Positions 1-8,290 of a stretch of DNA of 64,000 bases are shown here, one piece after another. This DNA is from a virus. Each line of letters opens with the position of its first letter. The stretch's first letter is position 1. Below the pieces are notes generated by a model that searched no databases, had not been told where the DNA came from, and saw only the letters and a program-made list of their open reading frames with translations. The stretch is from positions 39,501 through 103,500 of IMG/VR virus record IMGVR_UViG_3300018080_000129; one strand, given 5' to 3'. Both the position numbers and the translations under genes were made by a program.

Positions 1-446
1 TTCGGAACCACTGCCAGCGTTATATGAAAATCGTGGTCTCCGTGTACCAAAGGCGTCAATCCGTACTTCTTTCTCAACGCCTCAAGCTCTGGACTCTTAC
101 ACTGGACAAATACGACCTTTTCCATCTCGTCCCAACCTTCAGGGTCGCAAGACTCGATGTTGCCCAATGTGAACCCGAATTCCTGACCATCTTCCTCAAT
201 GTTCTCCTTGCCTACCTCTTCAAGCTCCTCGTCCGTCATCACTGAAATATGAGGAGCATCGTCCGGCTTCTGCATCCCATCTTCCTGAATCGCCTTGTAA
301 ATCGGCTCTACAAAGCCCTCAGGAACCTCCAGAATGGCATACGAACCACCCTTCTGGTTGCAGGTGAACTTCCCTTTCATAGGAATATTCTTATGTTCTA
401 TAATAGTATCGCCAGCTAAGCGTAGGGCAAGCTCATTGACGTTCAT
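1..446 (-). CDS. 2H phosphoesterase-like protein (3' end outside window)
   Basis: The reading frame starts at ATG 446, overlaps the stop of the upstream gene by ATGA and runs off the left edge, so the C-terminus is missing. The visible 148 residues hold two H-x-S/T motifs, HIS at about residues 66-68 and HIT at about 141-143, each inside a short hydrophobic strand. Paired HhT/Shh motifs are the signature of the 2H phosphoesterase superfamily, which includes LigT-like RNA cyclic phosphodiesterases and the phage anti-CBASS enzyme Acb1. Which cyclic phosphate it would act on is unknown. It closes an operon of small genes transcribed from the promoter near 1869-1897. The family call rests on the two motifs only. 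Confidence 0.5.
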   Translation of the reverse strand, partial: MNVNELALRLAGDTIIEHKNIPMKGKFTCNQKGGSYAILEVPEGFVEPIYKAIQEDGMQKPDDAPHISVMTDEELEEVGKENIEEDGQEFGFTLGNIESCDPEGWDEMEKVVFVQCKSPELEALRKKYGLTPLVHGDHDFHITLAVVP

Positions 447-901
447 TTCCGTCTCTCAGCATTTTCCTGAACAATGCCAATATAATCCTCAATCAGTTCT
501 TCCATATCCTTAGCAATGACCTTGGAAGTCCTGTCGGGATTCTTCATCAGCATCTTCTCGTGATAAGTATGGTCGCCATGACCCGCCGTCGAAACGGAAA
601 GGAAATACTCACCATCGTCATCCGTAATGTAGCCACCGGACGCCCGAAGCACTAACGGAATCGTCCCGCCGCCACCATAAGGATTTGGAATGTCCAAAAT
701 GAACTCGACAACACCCGTGTTCTTATCCACGCTGCCTCTGCCTCTCAATTTGGCAGGCTTGAACTTTCTGACAGCAGCAGCCAAGTCTTTGCGAAAATGA
801 GGCAAAATTTCCTTAACAAAGTAATCAGCCGTGCTCCCTGCCTCCACCTTGGCAAGAAGAACACTGGCCGCTACCCGACGAGCTATTTTTGCTTCGTTCA
901 T
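443..901 (-). CDS. Hypothetical protein with N-terminal helical leader
   Basis: 152 residues if translation starts at ATG 901, which overlaps the upstream stop as TAATG and is preferred over the longer in-frame start at 928. The N-terminus (MNEAKIARRVAASVLLAK) is an amphipathic helix of a kind that recurs on many otherwise unrelated small proteins in this window. The middle has a glycine-rich turn (PNPYGGGGT) inside strand-like segments, and the C-terminal third is helical and acidic. No enzyme motif is visible. It is translationally coupled to the genes on both sides; the family is not recognised. Confidence 0.7.
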   Translation of the reverse strand: MNEAKIARRVAASVLLAKVEAGSTADYFVKEILPHFRKDLAAAVRKFKPAKLRGRGSVDKNTGVVEFILDIPNPYGGGGTIPLVLRASGGYITDDDGEYFLSVSTAGHGDHTYHEKMLMKNPDRTSKVIAKDMEELIEDYIGIVQENAERRK

Positions 902-1281
902 TAGATGACTCCCATTACCAACATCCATGAAGGTGAACCATCAGGGCCAAAACCATCCGGCTCCGTCCTCTTGCCGGTAATCGTTTTTGCAATAGCATCG
1001 TTCGACCACTTCTCCATCGTGCGAACCGACGGCGGTTTCGTAAACCCGCGAAGCTTCTTGTAAGCTCCCGACGGATTCAATGAAAGCGTCCTGCCCAATC
1101 CTTCAATGTCCAAAGTCAAAAAGTAAGGATACTTCTCGGAAAAGTCAACCTGTACCCTCGCACCTTTCGGAATCACCGTGCCGTCCTTCAAAGTGCTTTC
1201 CTTGATGGTCGTGGTGCTCTTCCTCGCCAAAAGCCGCTTAGCCCAAACGGAAACGCACTTGGCTATTCTGGCTTCGTTCAC
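901..1281 (-). CDS. Hypothetical protein with N-terminal helical leader, GTG start
   Basis: 126 residues from GTG 1281. The GTG overlaps the stop of the upstream gene (GTGA), a common coupled arrangement here, and starting there restores the recurrent MNEAxIAK leader; the longer open frame to 1335 would begin inside the neighbour. After the leader helix the protein is basic, with short strand-like segments and a C-terminal GPDGSPSWMLVM stretch. No catalytic motif is seen. It shares its leader with the genes ending at 443 and 8046, but the bodies do not look related. Function unknown. Confidence 0.7.
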   Translation of the reverse strand: MNEARIAKCVSVWAKRLLARKSTTTIKESTLKDGTVIPKGARVQVDFSEKYPYFLTLDIEGLGRTLSLNPSGAYKKLRGFTKPPSVRTMEKWSNDAIAKTITGKRTEPDGFGPDGSPSWMLVMGVI

Positions 1282-1823
1282 TCGTACTCCCCCTTCTGTT
1301 GCTGCTGCTCTGCCCACTCGTAAAAATCTCCCCATGTCGTGAACAGAAACTTCTCATTCGCCGTGTCGTAAACAATCGTGGCATCATACGTGTCGCCCAT
1401 GTTCACAAAAGTGCCCACGGCGTCCTGCCAGAACCTGTCAACATAAGCACCCTCAAGCGTGATTGCCTCGACACCAAAACCGCCAATCAACTTGTCAATC
1501 TCGTGCATAATTCTCTCGGCCCGATTGCGACTGGCCCGACGAGACATCAACTTGAAAACCTGCTTGGCAACATCTTCATCAATTTGAAACTCGCGCATCA
1601 TCTCTTTGATGCTGACACGAGCGAAAACCACCTTCGCCCAAAGCTCGACGTTCGCAACTATGTCTCTCATGTTCTTCTTCTCTCTTTTCCGCATGGGACA
1701 CAAGCCAAGCTTCGTACAAAAATCACCAAGATAATGCCGTCTCCTTTTCGGAACTTTCGTCCCCGTCCCCGGCGTGGGAACTGGAATCACAGCAGTTGGA
1801 GCGGCTTCATCTTGAGCTTTCAT
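1278..1823 (-). CDS. Hypothetical protein, first gene of the left-end operon
   Basis: 181 residues. The N-terminal 50 residues are proline-rich then strongly basic (KVPKRRRHYLG, MRKREKK), followed by a helical segment resembling the recurrent leader (VELWAKVVFARVS). The C-terminal part has a strand-rich stretch with YDATIVYD and TTWGDFYEWAE, ending in QQQQ. It lies about 45 nt downstream of a promoter-like element at 1869-1897, which supports the distal ATG at 1823 although its Shine-Dalgarno site is weak. The gene is coupled to the next one by GTGA. No known family is recognised. Confidence 0.65.
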   Translation of the reverse strand: MKAQDEAAPTAVIPVPTPGTGTKVPKRRRHYLGDFCTKLGLCPMRKREKKNMRDIVANVELWAKVVFARVSIKEMMREFQIDEDVAKQVFKLMSRRASRNRAERIMHEIDKLIGGFGVEAITLEGAYVDRFWQDAVGTFVNMGDTYDATIVYDTANEKFLFTTWGDFYEWAEQQQQKGEYE

Positions 1824-1868
1824 TTTCAGACACTTTTAGCCACAAAATTACAGTACAATCCATCTACA

Positions 1869-1897
1869 CTATAAAGAGAATATAAAAGAATTGTGAA
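1869..1897 (-). promoter_or_regulatory. Promoter-like element, conserved-spacer class
   Basis: On the minus strand: TTCACA (1892-1897), a 17-nt AT-rich spacer containing ATTCTTTTATATTC, and TTATAG (1869-1874). The same spacer recurs ahead of the operons starting at 15283, 24129 and 50525. It precedes the gene starting at 1823. Confidence 0.6.
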
Positions 1898-1918
1898 TGC
1901 AAGGAAGGAAAGAAAATG

Positions 1919-3919
1919 CTACTTCCGAAAGACGTGAATCGGCTCGTGTTTGAAAGACTTTGAGTAAGGAGATGAAAGTTTCATAAGATGAGTACAAAAA
2001 AGCTGTAAACCTATACCTTTAATGTATTTAAGGAGGTCATCAGAGATTGGATAATGCTTTTTGTCTATTCTGATGTTTGCCACGTTGAGAACCAGATAAG
2101 CACCCTTCCTGAGCAGGTCAAAAGATTTTCTTACCAGCACGAAAAAGAACTTCTCCAACCATTCTTCGTAAGTCTCATATCGCACATCACTGAGCTTCTC
2201 ATCCGTGCCATAAATCTCTTTGCAAAAATACGGAGGAGAAGTAAATACGAGGTCAAATTCCTGCTCCTTTTTCCAGTCTTCAAAGGAGGCATAGACTATC
2301 TTTGCATCTTTCCCTTCGATGTCCCTGCTTAGGATATTCCTCATGTGCTTCAGACCAGCAACAGTATCCGCGTTGGCATCTATACCTACATACGATTTGG
2401 CTTTCTCTGATACAAAGAAGCCAAGCAATCTTCCTCCATAACCACTGCAAGGGTCAAGCACACTGCCGCCATCCGTACAATAAGTATCATAGACTGCCTT
2501 CGCAATTGCAGGACGAAAGGTATGAACTCCCCCACAAATTTGGAGTTCCGCTCTCAAGGCAGCATCCGAAACCGATTGTCTATATTTGATGCAATCTTTG
2601 ATGATGTGTTTCAATCTATTACGATTTCGAAAGACCTGATATGGACTCTGCCCACCCTTCCTCCTTGCCTTCCAAAACTCCGAAAAGTTCGAAACACAGT
2701 AACTGCTTCCCTGCGTATGACCGACTGGCACTTCATCCTCCAGTTTCAGAACTGAACTCTTCAAGGCTCCTATTTCCTTCAATCGTTTCTTTTTCTTGTA
2801 GACAGGATATGGAAAACCCGCTATCTGCCAGTAATCCACAAGGTCATCAATCTGTTTCTCCTTTTCTTCTTCACTCAAAAGAACATGCCTGCTAACGCTA
2901 AAATCCTTCAACACTGTAGCCAATGCCGGTCGAGAAAAGTGAGGAAGCCCAAAACGCAAGCTCAATGGAATTTTGTATGACATGGAAGGATGAACATGTT
3001 TTCCGATAACGGAAAAAAATCTGTCTTTGTTGTGAATCCAGAGAATCGTTATGTTATCTTCTGGTCTTGGACGACATTCAATATCCAGAGAGAAACGCTC
3101 GTTTAGCACATCGGCAATGGCTTCATAATCAGTAAAACATGTAGCCAACGTGAAAACTCCATCCAATGTTGCGTCAGCAAGATGTCCATCGTCCATATAC
3201 CAGACAGCCAAAGAAAGAGGAGTAAGTGTTTCTATCAAGCCTTCCGGTAGTTTCTTTTTGCCATCAGAGTAAAAGGAATGATAGAGTGCTACAAAGACAG
3301 GATGAAAATGGCAACGCAGAGACACACCCTTGGCTACTCGACCATCCTTCAAAATCTTTCCTTCTCTGCCAATCTTTCTTGAGAAAGGATGAAGAACCGA
3401 CTGTTTCCAGCAAAGATACTCTCTTTGCTCCGTAGAATGCGATTCTGAATATCGAGCGGAATCACCTGCCTTGTTCAAAGAAATGCACCCATCTCCCAAA
3501 AGAGAACCCATCAAAACTTCTTTCTGCGCCTGCGTCAGTTCAGAAGGCAGTGATGACCGTTGTCTTGAAGCTTTGCTTATTGGAGCAATTCCAAAATCCT
3601 GTCTCATTCGCCTAATCAGTATTTTACTGCATCCGAACAACTTCGCAAGTTTTCTTTCTCCATCCTTTCGATAAAGCTCCCCAAATTCCTCTGCTGACAC
3701 TTCTCTGATGTCTCTTAAACCCTTCAGCTTTGCTCGTCCTGCAACTCTATCCACAGACTTCATCGTCTGGATACCATACTTCTTCCTGAAATAAGCTACG
3801 CCCTCGCCAGTCAAGCCAAATCTCTTGCCAATCTCGCTGTCACTGAGGAAAAGCTCCAGATAGAGATGCCGAATGGTCTCTTCGTCCAGTCCATGTTCCT
3901 TGTGCGTCAACCTGCCCAT
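1919..3919 (-). CDS. LAGLIDADG homing endonuclease fused to DNA methyltransferase
   Basis: 666 residues with an unusual domain order. Two helix-turn-helix-like segments lie at about 14-50 and 75-110. A LAGLIDADG endonuclease core follows, with motif one near 136-144 (LMGSLLGDG) and motif two near 238-247 (AVWYMDDGHL). A class I methyltransferase forms the C-terminal half, with motif I near 488-499 (LDPCSGYGGRLL) and catalytic motif IV SPPY near 561-564, typical of amino-methyltransferases (N6-adenine or N4-cytosine). There are no intein splice blocks, so the nuclease is a fused domain and not a protein intron. It has its own TTGACT/TATAAT promoter and a GGAAAGG ribosome site before ATG 3919. 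A plausible role is a nuclease that methylates its own site; specificity is unknown. Confidence 0.85.
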   Translation of the reverse strand: MGRLTHKEHGLDEETIRHLYLELFLSDSEIGKRFGLTGEGVAYFRKKYGIQTMKSVDRVAGRAKLKGLRDIREVSAEEFGELYRKDGERKLAKLFGCSKILIRRMRQDFGIAPISKASRQRSSLPSELTQAQKEVLMGSLLGDGCISLNKAGDSARYSESHSTEQREYLCWKQSVLHPFSRKIGREGKILKDGRVAKGVSLRCHFHPVFVALYHSFYSDGKKKLPEGLIETLTPLSLAVWYMDDGHLADATLDGVFTLATCFTDYEAIADVLNERFSLDIECRPRPEDNITILWIHNKDRFFSVIGKHVHPSMSYKIPLSLRFGLPHFSRPALATVLKDFSVSRHVLLSEEEKEKQIDDLVDYWQIAGFPYPVYKKKKRLKEIGALKSSVLKLEDEVPVGHTQGSSYCVSNFSEFWKARRKGGQSPYQVFRNRNRLKHIIKDCIKYRQSVSDAALRAELQICGGVHTFRPAIAKAVYDTYCTDGGSVLDPCSGYGGRLLGFFVSEKAKSYVGIDANADTVAGLKHMRNILSRDIEGKDAKIVYASFEDWKKEQEFDLVFTSPPYFCKEIYGTDEKLSDVRYETYEEWLEKFFFVLVRKSFDLLRKGAYLVLNVANIRIDKKHYPISDDLLKYIKGIGLQLFCTHLMKLSSPYSKSFKHEPIHVFRK

Positions 3920-3952
3920 AATTGACCTTTCCTGAATATGTTACGCTATCAT

Positions 3953-3981
3953 ATTATACTCTGAAACCATAGAAAAGTCAA
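3953..3981 (-). promoter_or_regulatory. Sigma70-like promoter for the endonuclease-methyltransferase gene
   Basis: Minus strand TTGACT (3976-3981), 17-nt spacer, TATAAT (3953-3958), with the start codon about 34 nt downstream of the -10 box. It gives the fusion gene its own sigma70-type control, separate from the conserved-spacer promoter class. Confidence 0.75.
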
Positions 3982-4039
3982 GTGGTTTTTCTACAAAAAA
4001 CCAAAAATAGTATTTACCCAAAGAACTGACAAGTTAGAC

Positions 4040-4076
4040 AAAAAAAGAACTCCCCAAGATTTCTCTTGAGGAGTTC
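4040..4076 (-). terminator. Rho-independent terminator after the capsid gene
   Basis: On the minus strand a GAACTCC...GGAGTTC hairpin with an inner CAAG/CTTG extension is followed by a run of seven T. It lies about 55 nt past the stop of the major capsid gene and closes the head operon before the promoter of the fusion gene. Confidence 0.8.
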
Positions 4077-4132
4077 TAAACTGACGTGAGCTTCTGCTCT
4101 ACAAAGCTTAGTTATTACTCGTCATAAGTATC

Positions 4133-4987
4133 TTATACGCGAGTAATTACAAGTCTCTGAAGAGCGTATGGGTTGTACGCCCCAATCCCAAGATTCTCAA
4201 AGATTGAGAACCCGATGAGACGGTTTTTCGGGTCATCCGCAGACAGAACCGTAAGCTCGGTTCTGACAGGAATGCGTCCGAAGAATTCCGGCTCACCGCA
4301 GACGTACACGGTTCCCTCAGTGACGATACGCGAAACAATGAGCTTCGCGCCCCACAGAGTTGCCATCAAGCCAGTTTTCAGCAAGCTGGCCTGCGTCTCG
4401 ATGTCCAAGGTATCTCTGTCCCACTTACGCAGGTCAGCATAGTCCTTGGCATTCATAAAGACGTTGGCGACTCTCATGTCAGTGCGCTCGACGTTCGCGA
4501 AAGCGTCGGCCAGCGCATTGGCCGTGAGGTTGCCCGTTACCGGAATGTCGGGATTCGGGTTAGTGGGGTCAGCCGCCAGTGCATCCATGACGGCAAAAAC
4601 CTTGCGGTCTTCTTCAGCCTGAATTTCGCTCTTAGCAAGGTCAACGCTTCTCTCGATGAGGTCGAACCGACGAGCCTTGATTTCCGTCAACTGGATTTCA
4701 GGGTTCGAGGCAACTTCAAAGAGCGGGAACAGAACTCTCTTTGGCTTTGCGACTGCGACAATGTTTTCACCCTCTTCACCGACCACATAGGCCGTGATGT
4801 TCGGGTCTTTGTCGTAAATCGGCAGTGCGCCATCGGGAAGCTGTTCGACGTAGAACGCTTTGCGTCCTACGGAAGTGTAGTCCCTGCGCCGACGCAAAGG
4901 CTGAATCATGGAGGCCGCAAGACGCTGCCTACCAGCGGCAGTCTTGATGAACTGACTGATAATCTCCTGCTTCGTCTGATTATCCAT
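4133..4987 (-). CDS. Major capsid protein, HK97-type
   Basis: 284 residues. It builds the icosahedral head shell. Order is the strongest evidence: it follows the terminase, portal, protease-like and scaffold-like genes and ends at a strong terminator. The sequence fits an HK97-fold subunit. There is a basic N-terminal region (IQPLRRRRDYTSVGRKAF), a strand-rich E-loop-like stretch (ALPIYDKDPNITAYVV), a long helix near 105-135 (IERSVDLAKSEIQAEED) and a C-terminal domain ending in YNPYALQRLVITRV. Short HK97-type subunits of about 280-330 residues are common. A GGAGG-type site precedes ATG 4987. No separate delta domain is obvious, in keeping with separate scaffold genes upstream. Confidence 0.8.
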   Translation of the reverse strand: MDNQTKQEIISQFIKTAAGRQRLAASMIQPLRRRRDYTSVGRKAFYVEQLPDGALPIYDKDPNITAYVVGEEGENIVAVAKPKRVLFPLFEVASNPEIQLTEIKARRFDLIERSVDLAKSEIQAEEDRKVFAVMDALAADPTNPNPDIPVTGNLTANALADAFANVERTDMRVANVFMNAKDYADLRKWDRDTLDIETQASLLKTGLMATLWGAKLIVSRIVTEGTVYVCGEPEFFGRIPVRTELTVLSADDPKNRLIGFSIFENLGIGAYNPYALQRLVITRV

Positions 4988-5058
4988 TACTCTTTACCTC
5001 CTTTTTCCAGTTTGCATCTTCTTTCTTCTGTTTCACTGCATTCTTACACACACCTGAC

Positions 5059-5553
5059 TTAGATGCGCATATCCAATCCGAGGGTCGGCGACGTAACGGT
5101 CGGAGCCTTCGTGCAGATACCGATAACGACTTGGCTGGTGCTCACTTCGTTCGTCAGGAAGCCCTGAGCGGACGAGTAGAGTTTCTCACCGACTGCATAG
5201 GTGAGGTCGCCGCTATCATCGTTTTTACGGGTTTCGTACACATCGACTTCAACAGACGCATGCGCCTTCATCACAGTCACCTTGCCAGAAACCACGGCGG
5301 GAGCATTTTCAAAAGCGGCTCCAGCGGCATCATTAACAAAGAGACCGACCGGCATGAGAGTCATGTTACACGGCACGACGGTGTAGTCGTTTCCAGCCGA
5401 CACAGCCGCCACAGAGCCGCCCAACACGCCTCTCGGAGTGTTGACACTCAACGTCGTATTCGTATTGACGCCATAGTTTGCTTTGGTGTAGCAGACATCG
5501 GCCAATACCGGAATCGCGTTGAGATGTCCACGAATAAGAATCGTTAGAGCCAT
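5059..5553 (-). CDS. Putative capsid decoration protein
   Basis: 164 residues, strand-rich, glycine-, valine- and threonine-rich, with almost no long helices; no signal peptide or membrane segment. It sits immediately upstream of the major capsid gene, where decoration or head-stabilising proteins often lie. The C-terminal stretch (YAVGEKLYSSAQGFLTNE) resembles a segment of the protein encoded at 18268-18879 (GDKLYVSENGLLTSE), suggesting both share a beta-rich virion fold. It starts at ATG 5553 after an AAAGGAGG site. Decoration is inferred from position and composition; a small fibre or spike base is an alternative. Confidence 0.55.
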   Translation of the reverse strand: MALTILIRGHLNAIPVLADVCYTKANYGVNTNTTLSVNTPRGVLGGSVAAVSAGNDYTVVPCNMTLMPVGLFVNDAAGAAFENAPAVVSGKVTVMKAHASVEVDVYETRKNDDSGDLTYAVGEKLYSSAQGFLTNEVSTSQVVIGICTKAPTVTSPTLGLDMRI

Positions 5554-5588
5554 CTCAAAACCTCCTTTGTTCGAGAAAACCGTTCACC

Positions 5589-6710
5589 TTACTTGAAGAC
5601 CGAACTCACGTCAGGAGCATCATCCCAAATCTTGCTAATGTCATTGGTGGACATATCGCTGGCAACCTTGACCTGCCCGCCGAGTGACTTAACGCCTTGT
5701 TTCTTTGCAGCCTTTTTGGACTTCTTGGAAGACATTTTGGTATTCTGGTTTTCGTCCTGCGCCTTTTCTTCTTCCTCATCCTGCGCCTTTTCTTCTTCCT
5801 CGTCCTGAGCCGTTTCTTCCTCTTCATCCTGCGAGAAGAGCTTGCCCAAGAGTTTTTCGGATTCGCTGCTGATTTCCTCGCTGCCTTCGGTGATGGAGTT
5901 AAGCTCGATGTCCATATCTACGCTGCTTTTCTTTTCTTCCTCTTCCTGAGCTTCTTCCCCAACATCCTCGTCCTTTTCAACAGCTTCGTCTTCGTCCTGA
6001 GACTTCTTCTTGGACGCTTCCTTCTTCTCTTCTTCGTCCTGAGCAGTCTCTTCTTCCTTCTTCTCTTCTTCATCCTGCGCGGTTTCTTCCTTCTTCTCTT
6101 CTTCGTCCTGAGCAGTCTCTTCTTCCTTCTTCTCTTCTTCGTCCTGAGACTTCTTGGACTTCACGCAGGCTTCTTCATCCTTATCTTCTTCATCTTGAGC
6201 GGTCTCTTCCTTCTTTTCCTCTTCGTCCTGCGCGGTTTCTTCCTTCTTCTCTTCTTCGTCCTGAGCAGTCTCTTCTTCCTTCTTCTCTTCTTCGTCCTGA
6301 GCCGTCTCTTCCTCTTCATCCTGCGAGTAGACGGTTTCGGTTTCAGAGAAGCGTTCCAGCGACTCATTCAGGCCTTTGTTGCCAAGCTTCATAAAGGTAC
6401 GGGCTTGGGCTTCGATAACGTCCTCATCCACCTTATCGCCAAGCAGCAGCACAGCCAGACGTACAGCCTTGGAAGCCGCAGCGCGAATGCTGGCGACGGT
6501 CGGAATACCAAAGCCGATTTCGTCGCGCTTTTCATTCTTCCACTCGTGACGCATGTCGGGGAGCGGATGATTCACGACTTCTTCCCAATTGTCATATTGG
6601 TCACGTTTTTTGAATTTGCGACCGGGCTGATTAACAGTGCCGGGATAAGGAGTGTCGTCTTCGACGGCTCTTCTACGCCGTCTCTGTGTCAGTCTGACTC
6701 TTCTTCCCAT
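5589..6710 (-). CDS. Acidic repeat protein, probable capsid scaffold or assembly protein
   Basis: 373 residues from ATG 6710, chosen over the upstream ATG at 6728 because GAAAGGAG lies directly before it. The N-terminal 25 residues are very basic (RRVRLTQRRRRR), residues about 70-130 are helical, and the middle is a tandem array of near-identical AQDEEEKKEE units. The C-terminus holds a second acidic patch and ends in a basic then ordered segment (DISKIWDDAPDVSSVF). Its place directly before the decoration and capsid genes fits a scaffold that fills the prohead and is removed by the protease. The repeats make length variation between related phages likely. Scaffold assignment is inference. 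Confidence 0.55.
   Translation of the reverse strand: MGRRVRLTQRRRRRAVEDDTPYPGTVNQPGRKFKKRDQYDNWEEVVNHPLPDMRHEWKNEKRDEIGFGIPTVASIRAAASKAVRLAVLLLGDKVDEDVIEAQARTFMKLGNKGLNESLERFSETETVYSQDEEEETAQDEEEKKEEETAQDEEEKKEETAQDEEEKKEETAQDEEDKDEEACVKSKKSQDEEEKKEEETAQDEEEKKEETAQDEEEKKEEETAQDEEEKKEASKKKSQDEDEAVEKDEDVGEEAQEEEEKKSSVDMDIELNSITEGSEEISSESEKLLGKLFSQDEEEETAQDEEEEKAQDEEEEKAQDENQNTKMSSKKSKKAAKKQGVKSLGGQVKVASDMSTNDISKIWDDAPDVSSVFK
5750..6325 (-). repeat. In-frame tandem repeats encoding AQDEEEKKEE units
   Basis: Imperfect 30-36-nt units (on the plus strand TCTTCGTCCTGAGCAGTCTC with TTCTTCC spacers) recur about ten times in two blocks, roughly 5755-5835 and 6000-6320, always in frame. They encode the acidic repeat of the scaffold-like protein and create spurious long frames on the plus strand. 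Confidence 0.85.
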
Positions 6711-6742
6711 TATCCAATCTCCTTTCACAAGAAACGAGTGTC

Positions 6743-7387
6743 CTACTTCCTCAGGCCGATACTCTTATCCAGAGCATCCGACAGTCTATCAATACGCAAA
6801 GCCAGCCGCTTGTCGCCTTTCTTCTCAAGATAGTCGGCAACTCTGTCCAGCCGTTGCGTGGCAACTTTGACACGGGCCACGAAAGCGTTTTTCGGCTCAA
6901 CGGTTTTCACCTTGGAGCCTGCCGCTTCTTCAACCTCATCGAGATAATCTTGAGTGATTTGGTCTTCAACACCGGGGGATTTTTCGCTGCTGCGCGTCTT
7001 GCGACGTTTTGCGGCTCTGTTCCGTGCGCTACTGATGATGTCTTCAGCTTCTTCCTCATCCTCGACTTCTTCAAGCTCTTGGCTAAGCTCTTCAATCTGA
7101 GAAACCAAGTCTTCGTCCTGACCGACTTCAATCTCTTCCTCTTCTTCGAATTCTTCGTCCTGCGCCTTGATTTCTTCCTCTTCGTCTTGGCCTAATTCGA
7201 TTTCGTCTTCCTCTTCTTCAAGTTCTTCGTCCTGTGCCGTGATTTCTTCCTCTTCTTCTTCTTGAGCCTCAAGTTCTTCTTCTTCGTCGTCTTGTGAGAG
7301 CCTTTTTTCCATTGCCTTGATTTCATGCAGCAGGGAGTCACGCTCATCTTCGTAACTCTCGGTGCTTCTCCGTCTTCTCGGTCTCAT
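6743..7387 (-). CDS. Second acidic scaffold-like protein
   Basis: 214 residues. A short basic start (MRPRRRRST) is followed by about 90 residues of almost pure Glu/Asp/Gln with the same AQDEE or GQDEE phrase seen in the next gene. A basic linker (RNRAAKRRKTRSSEK) comes next, then a helical C-terminal domain (VATQRLDRVADYLEKKGDKRLALRIDRL). The shared QDEE phrase suggests the two genes derive from a common scaffold module or are cut at related sites. Position between the protease-like and capsid genes supports a prohead-core role. No enzymatic motif. It begins after a promoter-like element at 7466-7494. Confidence 0.6.
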   Translation of the reverse strand: MRPRRRRSTESYEDERDSLLHEIKAMEKRLSQDDEEEELEAQEEEEEEITAQDEELEEEEDEIELGQDEEEEIKAQDEEFEEEEEIEVGQDEDLVSQIEELSQELEEVEDEEEAEDIISSARNRAAKRRKTRSSEKSPGVEDQITQDYLDEVEEAAGSKVKTVEPKNAFVARVKVATQRLDRVADYLEKKGDKRLALRIDRLSDALDKSIGLRK

Positions 7388-7465
7388 TAAACTACCTCCT
7401 TTTGAACTGCGACAAACAAGAAAGAGACGAATATATTCCGTGTGGAGAAACTACGCTACCCAATA

Positions 7466-7494
7466 TAATAATGAAATGATAAAAAAATTGTTCA
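7466..7494 (-). promoter_or_regulatory. Promoter-like element ahead of the scaffold-capsid genes
   Basis: Minus strand TGAACA (7489-7494), 17-nt AT-rich spacer, TTATTA (7466-7471). It is a weaker member of the conserved-spacer class. It lies in the 200-nt gap between the nuclease-like gene and the scaffold and would give the scaffold-decoration-capsid block its own transcript ending at 4040. Confidence 0.45.
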
Positions 7495-7587
7495 AAATAA
7501 ATCACAGTGTAAAATACAATGTAAGTTGGTGTGAATAAACACTTTAATGTGTGGAAACCTGCCAAAAATTATCGGTGGCTGGTTTTT

Positions 7588-8046
7588 TTATTTGCAAATT
7601 TTCCTACGGCATCTTCGGCCTGTAAGTTCGTGCAGTTTCACGCCTTCCTGTGCTTCGTTCCACAGGAAGGCACGGTATCCCTCCTCAAGAATCAGCCGCA
7701 GGCCGCTACGAGTGTAGCCTTTTGCAATGGCGACACCTTCCACGTTGTTCCAATGTTTGGTTTGCTTTCCAACTGTCTTCAAAACCTCCACTGCTTTCTT
7801 GATTTGTCCGAGAACGATATGGTCAGCTTCCTCATGGCTCTTGAGTTCGAGAACATAGAGAGTCGTATCCTTCTCAGGACAGGCAAGATTCATCTTATCT
7901 TGGAAGACCAAATCCACACGGTCATCGGAGACAGGACAGACGGGATATTCTGTGCCGCGAATAAATATAGAATTCAACTTAAGAGCGTTTTGAAGAATGT
8001 GAGGATTGCGCCACAGGAGTGTGAGCATTCGCTCATGCTCGGTCAT
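7588..8046 (-). CDS. PD-(D/E)xK nuclease-like protein (NucS/RecB-type)
   Basis: 152 residues. The pattern D45 (RVDLVF), then E67-x-K69 on a hydrophobic strand (LYVLELKS), then a helix with Q81 (LGQIKKAVEVL) matches the PD-(D/E)xK core with the QxxxY-like helix seen in NucS and RecB-type enzymes. The C-terminus is basic with a CRRKIC end. These nucleases cut branched or mismatched DNA in known cases; here a packaging, repair or host-DNA role is equally possible. Its start overlaps the stop of the upstream small gene, so it belongs to the head operon. Substrate unknown. Confidence 0.6.
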   Translation of the reverse strand: MTEHERMLTLLWRNPHILQNALKLNSIFIRGTEYPVCPVSDDRVDLVFQDKMNLACPEKDTTLYVLELKSHEEADHIVLGQIKKAVEVLKTVGKQTKHWNNVEGVAIAKGYTRSGLRLILEEGYRAFLWNEAQEGVKLHELTGRRCRRKICK

Positions 8047-8279
8047 TACAAACCAATCTCCTTAGGGTTAATTTTGAAACGAGCCATCGACTTCTTGATT
8101 GATTTCATCATGTCCGCATAAACATCCGGCATCGTCTTATGAATGTTGTATTTTTTGGCATCTTCCAACCATTTCTTTATGCCGCGAACATGCCCTTCTT
8201 TCGTGTCATAAGGGTCTGACACTGCTATCAATTCCTTTGCAATCCTCAATAATTCTCTTGCTACTTGCTTATTATTCAT
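8046..8279 (-). CDS. Small helical protein with recurrent N-terminal leader
   Basis: 77 residues. The first 20 residues (MNNKQVARELLRIAKELIAV) are the clearest copy of the amphipathic leader shared by at least seven proteins here. The rest is helical and basic (MKSIKKSMARFKINPKE). It lies between an unknown head gene and the nuclease-like gene, overlapping the latter's start. No family is recognised; an internal head protein or a small adaptor are guesses. Confidence 0.65.
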   Translation of the reverse strand: MNNKQVARELLRIAKELIAVSDPYDTKEGHVRGIKKWLEDAKKYNIHKTMPDVYADMMKSIKKSMARFKINPKEIGL

Positions 8280-8290
8280 TGTTTTCTCCT

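Noticed and set aside
5697-6833. 378-residue plus-strand frame opposite the acidic scaffold gene
   Set aside because: Phe/Leu-rich mirror of the Glu-rich repeats; no start signal and all neighbours are on the other strand.
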